Source: Verrucomicrobiaceae bacterium (lineage in GTDB: Bacteria; Verrucomicrobiota; Verrucomicrobiae; Verrucomicrobiales; Akkermansiaceae). From it: a stretch of 11,009 nucleotides of DNA. The notes below the pieces were generated by a model. The model searched no databases. It saw only the letters and a list, made by a program, of their open reading frames with translations, and had not been told where the DNA came from. Shown here in pieces: positions 7,193 to 11,009 of the stretch (the first letter of the stretch is position 1; the number at the start of each line of letters is the position of its first letter). The position numbers were made by a program, and so were the translations under genes. The DNA lies in the NCBI GenBank assembly GCA_003820635.1, contig RPOS01000105.1, positions 1 to 11,009 of the forward strand. Reading direction: 5' to 3'.

Positions 7193-7681
7193 TCAGCAGA
7201 CGCCGATTTCGCTCAGAATGCCTTCGCAGCCATCTTCGAGCAGGGTGATGACGTGATCGAAGCCGCGCTGGCCGCCGTAGTAGGGATCCGGCACGCGCGG
7301 ATCGTTATGGCGGCGGCAAAAGCTCACGAAGGGGCGGATTTTCGAGTGAAACGCACCTGAAGGGTCGAGCCCGCGCACGTCGGCGTAGTTGGTCTCATCC
7401 ATGGTCACGATCAGATCGAAATCCCGCAGGTCCTCCCTGCGGATTTTGCGCGCGCGGCCGGTGACGGGGAAGCCGCGGCGCTGGAGGGCTGCCGACATCC
7501 GTGGGTCCGGTGGCGAGCCTTCGTGATGGCCGATGATGCCGGCGGAATCGATGTGGAAATCCCCGTTCATGCCTGCGGCGGCGGCTTGCTGGCGGAAAAT
7601 GATTTCCGCGGCGGGGGAACGGCAGATGTTGCCGAGACACACGAAGAGGATACGACGGTGGGTTGTGCGGGGGGGGCGCAT
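7193..7681 (-). CDS. Low-molecular-weight protein tyrosine phosphatase
   Basis: This cytoplasmic phosphatase has 162 residues, the usual size. The catalytic P-loop is near the N-terminus, VCLGNICRSP, with nucleophile Cys15 and Arg21 in the C-x5-R pattern. The general acid is Asp132 in the DPYYGG loop, and D45-S-A-G is also a family block. In bacteria such enzymes often act on tyrosine kinases that control polysaccharide export, or on arginine phosphate; no kinase gene is nearby, so the substrate is open. ATG 7681 is chosen over an in-frame TTG at 7717 because AAGGAG stands just upstream and homology starts soon after. Codons 2 to 5 contain a run of eight C. The gene is divergent from the RND exporter and leads a minus-strand series with the toroid and UbiA genes. 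Confidence 0.92.
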   Translation of the reverse strand: MRPPRTTHRRILFVCLGNICRSPAAEIIFRQQAAAAGMNGDFHIDSAGIIGHHEGSPPDPRMSAALQRRGFPVTGRARKIRREDLRDFDLIVTMDETNYADVRGLDPSGAFHSKIRPFVSFCRRHNDPRVPDPYYGGQRGFDHVITLLEDGCEGILSEIGVC

Positions 7682-7684
7682 GGA

Positions 7685-7690
7685 CTCCTT
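7685..7690 (-). promoter_or_regulatory. Shine-Dalgarno AAGGAG of the phosphatase gene
   Basis: On the minus strand AAGGAG is followed by TCC and then the ATG at 7681. The 3-base gap is shorter than the usual 5-9. It is the only clear Shine-Dalgarno I see before any start in the window, and it favours ATG 7681 over TTG 7717. Confidence 0.5.
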
Positions 7691-7725
7691 AATCAGATGG
7701 AATGCGCGGCGGTTCAATCCAAAAT

Positions 7726-7745
7726 CCCTCCGCGATCGCGGGGGG
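7726..7745. promoter_or_regulatory. Palindrome in the divergent intergenic region (possible operator)
   Basis: A perfect 12-base palindrome, CCGCGATCGCGG (7730-7741), extends to 7726-7745 with one T:G wobble. It lies in the 111 bases between the divergent phosphatase and RND exporter starts, where a shared operator could sit. The core also contains GCGATCGC, the cyanobacterial HIP1 octamer, but I noticed only this one copy. The symmetry is seen; any function is inference. The rest of 7682-7792 shows no clear promoter boxes. Confidence 0.35.
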
Positions 7746-7792
7746 TGGATTCGTTGTCGCGTGCCGGCGGCGGAGTGTTTTAGCCTGTGGCC

Positions 7793-10171
7793 ATGACGCG
7801 GCGTGTGGCGGTGATGGTGTTGTTAGGTTTCGGAGTGCTGGCTGCGGCGCTGGGGCTCGGGCGGCTGCGTTTTGACCCGGACATTCTCGGCATGCTGCCG
7901 CCAGAAATGCCGGAAGTGCGGGGACTGCGGGCCCTGCACGAGTCATTCGCCAAGGCGGATGAATTGGTCATCCTGATCGAGGGCGGTGCCGATGATGAAG
8001 GCCTGATGAAGGAAAAAGCGGAGTCGCTGGCGCAGGCACTGACGGCCGCGGGCGTCGCCAAACGGGCCGCATGGCAGCCCCGCTGGATGGACGAGGGTGG
8101 GGGCATGGCCGAGTTTCTCGCCTACCTCTGGCTCAACGGCCCGCCCGCCATCGCGCGCCAACAAGCCACGGCCCTGGCTCCGGGAAACGCGCCCGCCACC
8201 CTGCAAAACGCGCTGGCGGAGGTGGCCACGGCGATGGAGGGCGAGGATCTGGCCATGCGGGCGCACGATCCCTTCGGCTTCCTGCGCCACCCGGCGCTGG
8301 AGCCCTTGCTGGCAGGCGCGGCCGATGGTTCCGCAGGCTATGAAAGTCCGGATGGCCGCGGGCACTTGATCTTGATCGACGCGCCGCGGCCGGTGCCCGG
8401 CTACCGGAATGCGGGCGTCTGGCTCGATGAGGTCCGCGCGGTCATCGCGGAGTGGCAAAAGTCCGACGGAGCCGGGATCCGCGTCCATCTCACGGGCGAG
8501 CCGGTGTTTGCCGCGGAAATCGGCGGCGCGATGGAGCGCGACATGAGCGGCACGGTGGGCATCACAGCCGGGCTGATCGGGCTGCTTTTCTGGTGGATGC
8601 AGCGCCGGCTTGTTCTGTTAGGCGGGCTGGCGTTGGTGCTGGGCCTGACCTTTGTGGCGGCACTCGGGATGGCGGGCTGGATCTATGGGGAACTCAGCAT
8701 CATGTCGGCCGGTTTCGCCGCGATCCTGCTCGGCCTGGCGGTGGATTACGCCGTGTTGATCTGCCAGGAGGCCAAGCTGGCGGGCCGCGGCCGCGAGGCC
8801 CTGTGGCGCGCCACCGGCGCCTCGGTGCTGTGGGCGGCGGTGACCACTGCGGTGGTGTTTCTTGCGCTCAATCGCAGCGGCCTGCCCGGCATTGCACAAC
8901 TCGGAACAATGGTCGCTTGCGGCATCGTGGCGGGTGCGGCGCTGATGCTGGGATTTTATCTGCCCTTTGTGGCCAAAGCCGGAGCCGGCCGCCAACTTCC
9001 CGCGAGCGGGCGGCGGATGGTGCCGGGAAAAAACACCGCGCTGTTGATCGCCGCAGGTCTGGCGCTGGCAGCGGCAGGCAGCCTGTGGTGGCGCGGTCTG
9101 CCGGGCATTGATTTCAATGAGCGCATGCTGCGCCCGCGCCACAGCCCGGCGATGGCGGCATTCGACCGGGTGCGGGAAATGTTTCCGCAGTGGGGCACGG
9201 ACGCGCTGCGCCTGATCGTGGAGGCTGCCGACGATGCGGCGATGGGCGAGCGCCTGTTAGAAGCGGAGCGGCGCGTGACGGAAATGCCAGCCATCGCCTC
9301 CGTGGTCCTGCCTTCCCTCTGGTGGCCGGAGCAGTCCCGCCAGCAGGTGAACCGCGAGGCGCTGCGCGAAATGACGGAAAATTCCGCCATGCTGCTGGCC
9401 GCAGCCGATTCCGCCGGATTTTCCGCAGAGGGACTCGCGCTCGGCAGGACGGTGCTTGCGGAAATGAAGCGCATGGTGGAGGCGGAGGGAGTCGTTTACC
9501 CGCAGTCGCCCGGCGCGCGGGATGTCATGCGGATGTTCATTTCGAGAAACGAAAACGGCGGCGGCAGTGTGGCCGGAGTGCTGAGGCCGGTGGCGGGTGC
9601 GGACGCTGCGGGCAGGGATTATGAAACTTTCCGCGCGCTCAACGGCGGCGGCATCTGGCTCGCCGGTTGGGACCTGCTGCGGCCGGCGGTGGCACCGCTG
9701 GTGCGCAAGGATCTAACGGATGTGTTCCTGCCGATGGCTGTGCTCATGATGCTGATGTTGGCGGCGATCTTCCGCACGGCGCGGGGGCTTGCGCTGTGTC
9801 TGGCGGCGATGGCGCTCAGCGGCCTGATCCTGCTGGCGGCCATGGCCTGGCTGGGTATCGGCTGGAATTTCCTCAACATCGCGGCCACGCCGTTGTTGTT
9901 AGGCACCGGGATCGATTACGGCATCCACGTCGGCCTGGCACTGCGGCGCAATGGCGGCGACGTGGTGGCGATGTGGCATGGCACCGGCAAGGCGGTGGTG
10001 TTCTGCGGCGTTTCCACCGCCATTGGTTTCGGCTCGCTGTGTTTCGCCTCCAATGAGGCGCTGGCCAGCCTTGGCGCGGTGGCGGTGATCGGCATCCTTG
10101 CCTGCATGGTGGTGAGCGTGTTCCTGCTGCCGGCCTTCATCGCTACCCGTCGCGGCGAATCCATCAGTTGA
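7793..10171 (+). CDS. RND-superfamily exporter, MMPL/HpnN type
   Basis: This 792-residue inner-membrane transporter has the two-half RND plan. Helix 1 is at about 5-24, a first large periplasmic loop at about 25-253, and a helix cluster at about 255-395. The second half repeats this: a helix at about 413-432, a loop at about 433-642, and a cluster at about 645-785. The proton-relay style motifs GLAVDYAVLI (D318) and GTGIDYGIHV (D708) sit in equivalent helices. The size and loops match MMPL or hopanoid-transporter-like (HpnN) members rather than the larger AcrB-type pumps, and no membrane-fusion partner is adjacent. The likely cargo is a lipid or other hydrophobic molecule moved with proton exchange; this is family inference. 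ATG 7793 is preferred, and GTG 7787 in the same frame is an alternative. It is divergent from the phosphatase and 34 bases ahead of a stress-protein gene. Three YTGTTAGR octamers lie inside it and a fourth at its 5' end. Confidence 0.88.
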   Translation: MTRRVAVMVLLGFGVLAAALGLGRLRFDPDILGMLPPEMPEVRGLRALHESFAKADELVILIEGGADDEGLMKEKAESLAQALTAAGVAKRAAWQPRWMDEGGGMAEFLAYLWLNGPPAIARQQATALAPGNAPATLQNALAEVATAMEGEDLAMRAHDPFGFLRHPALEPLLAGAADGSAGYESPDGRGHLILIDAPRPVPGYRNAGVWLDEVRAVIAEWQKSDGAGIRVHLTGEPVFAAEIGGAMERDMSGTVGITAGLIGLLFWWMQRRLVLLGGLALVLGLTFVAALGMAGWIYGELSIMSAGFAAILLGLAVDYAVLICQEAKLAGRGREALWRATGASVLWAAVTTAVVFLALNRSGLPGIAQLGTMVACGIVAGAALMLGFYLPFVAKAGAGRQLPASGRRMVPGKNTALLIAAGLALAAAGSLWWRGLPGIDFNERMLRPRHSPAMAAFDRVREMFPQWGTDALRLIVEAADDAAMGERLLEAERRVTEMPAIASVVLPSLWWPEQSRQQVNREALREMTENSAMLLAAADSAGFSAEGLALGRTVLAEMKRMVEAEGVVYPQSPGARDVMRMFISRNENGGGSVAGVLRPVAGADAAGRDYETFRALNGGGIWLAGWDLLRPAVAPLVRKDLTDVFLPMAVLMMLMLAAIFRTARGLALCLAAMALSGLILLAAMAWLGIGWNFLNIAATPLLLGTGIDYGIHVGLALRRNGGDVVAMWHGTGKAVVFCGVSTAIGFGSLCFASNEALASLGAVAVIGILACMVVSVFLLPAFIATRRGESIS

Positions 10172-10205
10172 GAATCCCGCCGGGATAGGGCATGCTTTGG
10201 ATGTC

Positions 10206-11009
10206 ATGAAACACCATTCACCGATCATTGCCGGCGTTGATTTTTCCTCTTCCTCCAGCCAAGTGCTGGCGCATGCCGCGAAACTCGCCGCCGCGATGGA
10301 ATGCCCGTTGGTGGTCGCGCATGTGATCGGCTCCAGCACCATCAAGGAGTGGGAGGATTCGATGGGTCGCGAGGCGTCCACGGCGCAGCGGATGGATGAA
10401 ATGAAAGAGCGGCTGGCGGAGCTTGTGGCTGAAAACAGCGCCAGCCGTGCGGCGGCCATCGAGGTGCGCATCGGCCGTGCGGACAAGGCGCTGGCCGAGA
10501 TCGTGCGCGACCACGGCGCGGACCTGCTGGTGCTCGGCGCGCATGATGTTTCCAAGCGGCGCCTGGGATCGGTGGCGTCGCACTGCGCCCGCAGCCTGCC
10601 AGCGGATGTGCTGCTGCTGCGGGATTGGCAGGGCCGCTTCTTCCGCAAGATCGCCGCCTGTGTGGATTTTTCCCCGTCCTCGGCCATCGGCCTGGAGCGC
10701 GCCATCGCGGTGGCCGCGGCACACCGGGCAGCGTTGGAAATCATTCATGTCATCTTCCCACCCAGCCGCGATCCCTGGGGCAAGGTGATGGACCAGCCGA
10801 TGGATTCCGAGATGAGTTATGAAACCCGCGTCCGCGAGCGGGCCGGCCGGCGCATGGATGAGTTTCTCAAGCCCTTCGCCGCGAGCTTGGCGGGAATCAC
10901 ATCCTCGGTTCTGTTTCTGGAGGCGGAGTGCCCGGCGGCGGCGATCACCGCGCATGTGGACGTGGCGGAAATCGATCTCACCGTGATGGGCTCGCGCGAG
11001 GGTTCCTGG
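10206..11009 (+). CDS. Tandem universal stress protein (UspA family), 3' end outside window
   Basis: The frame stays open for 268 codons to the window edge. Two Usp domains are visible. The first begins PIIAGVDFSSSS (6-17) and ends with ADLLVLGAHD...LGSVASHCARSLPADVLLLRD (105-140). The second begins KIAACVDFSPSS (148-159) and reaches DLTVMGSREGS (257-267), where it is cut. In the first domain the usual nucleotide loop, G-x2-G-x9-G-S, appears as G111-x2-D114-x6-G121-S122: the second glycine is replaced and the loop is three residues shorter, so ATP binding there is doubtful. Such proteins are cytoplasmic and stress-linked. ATG 10206 follows the exporter stop by 34 bases, on the same strand, so co-transcription is possible. 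No good Shine-Dalgarno is visible. Confidence 0.88.
   Translation, partial: MKHHSPIIAGVDFSSSSSQVLAHAAKLAAAMECPLVVAHVIGSSTIKEWEDSMGREASTAQRMDEMKERLAELVAENSASRAAAIEVRIGRADKALAEIVRDHGADLLVLGAHDVSKRRLGSVASHCARSLPADVLLLRDWQGRFFRKIAACVDFSPSSAIGLERAIAVAAAHRAALEIIHVIFPPSRDPWGKVMDQPMDSEMSYETRVRERAGRRMDEFLKPFAASLAGITSSVLFLEAECPAAAITAHVDVAEIDLTVMGSREGSW

Larger units (their letters stand above)
3558..9903 (+). repeat. Dispersed octamer YTGTTAGR, nine copies, eight on the plus strand
   Basis: Plus-strand copies start at 3558, 4103, 4737, 5746, 7820, 8615, 9254 and 9896; one minus-strand copy occupies 5489-5496. Every TGTTAG in the window has a pyrimidine before it and a purine after it. Seven copies are read in frame as NTG-TTA-GRN (Leu-Leu-Gly/Asp/Glu). 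The copies at 4737 and 5746 lie in minus-strand genes and are read as CTA-ACA and CCT-AAC. None lies in 1-3500. Function is unknown; codon-context bias is the main alternative to a DNA-level signal. Confidence 0.45.

Noticed and set aside
10174..10186. Palindrome ATCCCG-C-CGGGAT between the exporter and stress-protein genes as a terminator
   Set aside because: A one-base centre leaves only about four usable pairs once a loop forms, and no T-tract follows.
9899..10955. Long minus-strand frames (281 and 245 codons) opposite the exporter end and stress protein
   Set aside because: They are antisense to two motif-supported genes and show low-complexity Ala/Arg/Ser composition.

Overview
This window appears to be ordinary chromosomal DNA from a GC-rich bacterium, most likely a verrucomicrobial relative. 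That assignment is inferred, because there is no rRNA or other marker gene. It rests on protein style: an anchored squalene-cyclase-type toroid protein with a proline-rich linker, a Gfo/Idh/MocA oxidoreductase remnant, an animal-type glutaminyl cyclase, and a near-absence of Shine-Dalgarno sequences. No phage, insertion sequence, CRISPR array, tRNA or rRNA was seen.

Layout. At 2-754 is the 3' part of an N-carbamoylputrescine amidase gene (aguB, polyamine synthesis). A 291-base AT-rich gap with a strong dyad then leads into a short sigma-70 family factor (1046-1906), closed by a textbook terminator hairpin. Next come pgsA (2054-2638, phosphatidylglycerophosphate synthase), a decayed Gfo/Idh/MocA oxidoreductase in three frames (2657-2900), and a translationally coupled pair: a membrane-anchored M28/glutaminyl-cyclase-type enzyme (2961-3875) and an RDD membrane protein (3875-4603).

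The strand then switches. Genes on the minus strand, in transcription order, are a low-molecular-weight tyrosine phosphatase (7681-7193), a membrane-anchored alpha/alpha-toroid protein (7106-5613) and a UbiA-type prenyltransferase (5589-4702). Divergent from these, across a 111-base gap holding a palindrome, is an RND/MMPL-type exporter (7793-10171), followed 34 bases later by a tandem universal stress protein cut by the window edge (10206-11009).

Most of the window reads as housekeeping and envelope functions: phospholipid head-group synthesis, prenyl transfer, lipid or hydrophobic export, and N-terminal pyroglutamate formation outside the cytoplasm. I see no convincing novel defence or mobile system. 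The points most worth a second look are a non-random octamer YTGTTAGR (nine copies, eight on the plus strand, read in different codon phases), the three-frame oxidoreductase relic, a C8 tract just after the phosphatase start codon, the dyad before the sigma factor, and the isoprenoid-flavoured toroid/UbiA/RND neighbourhood.
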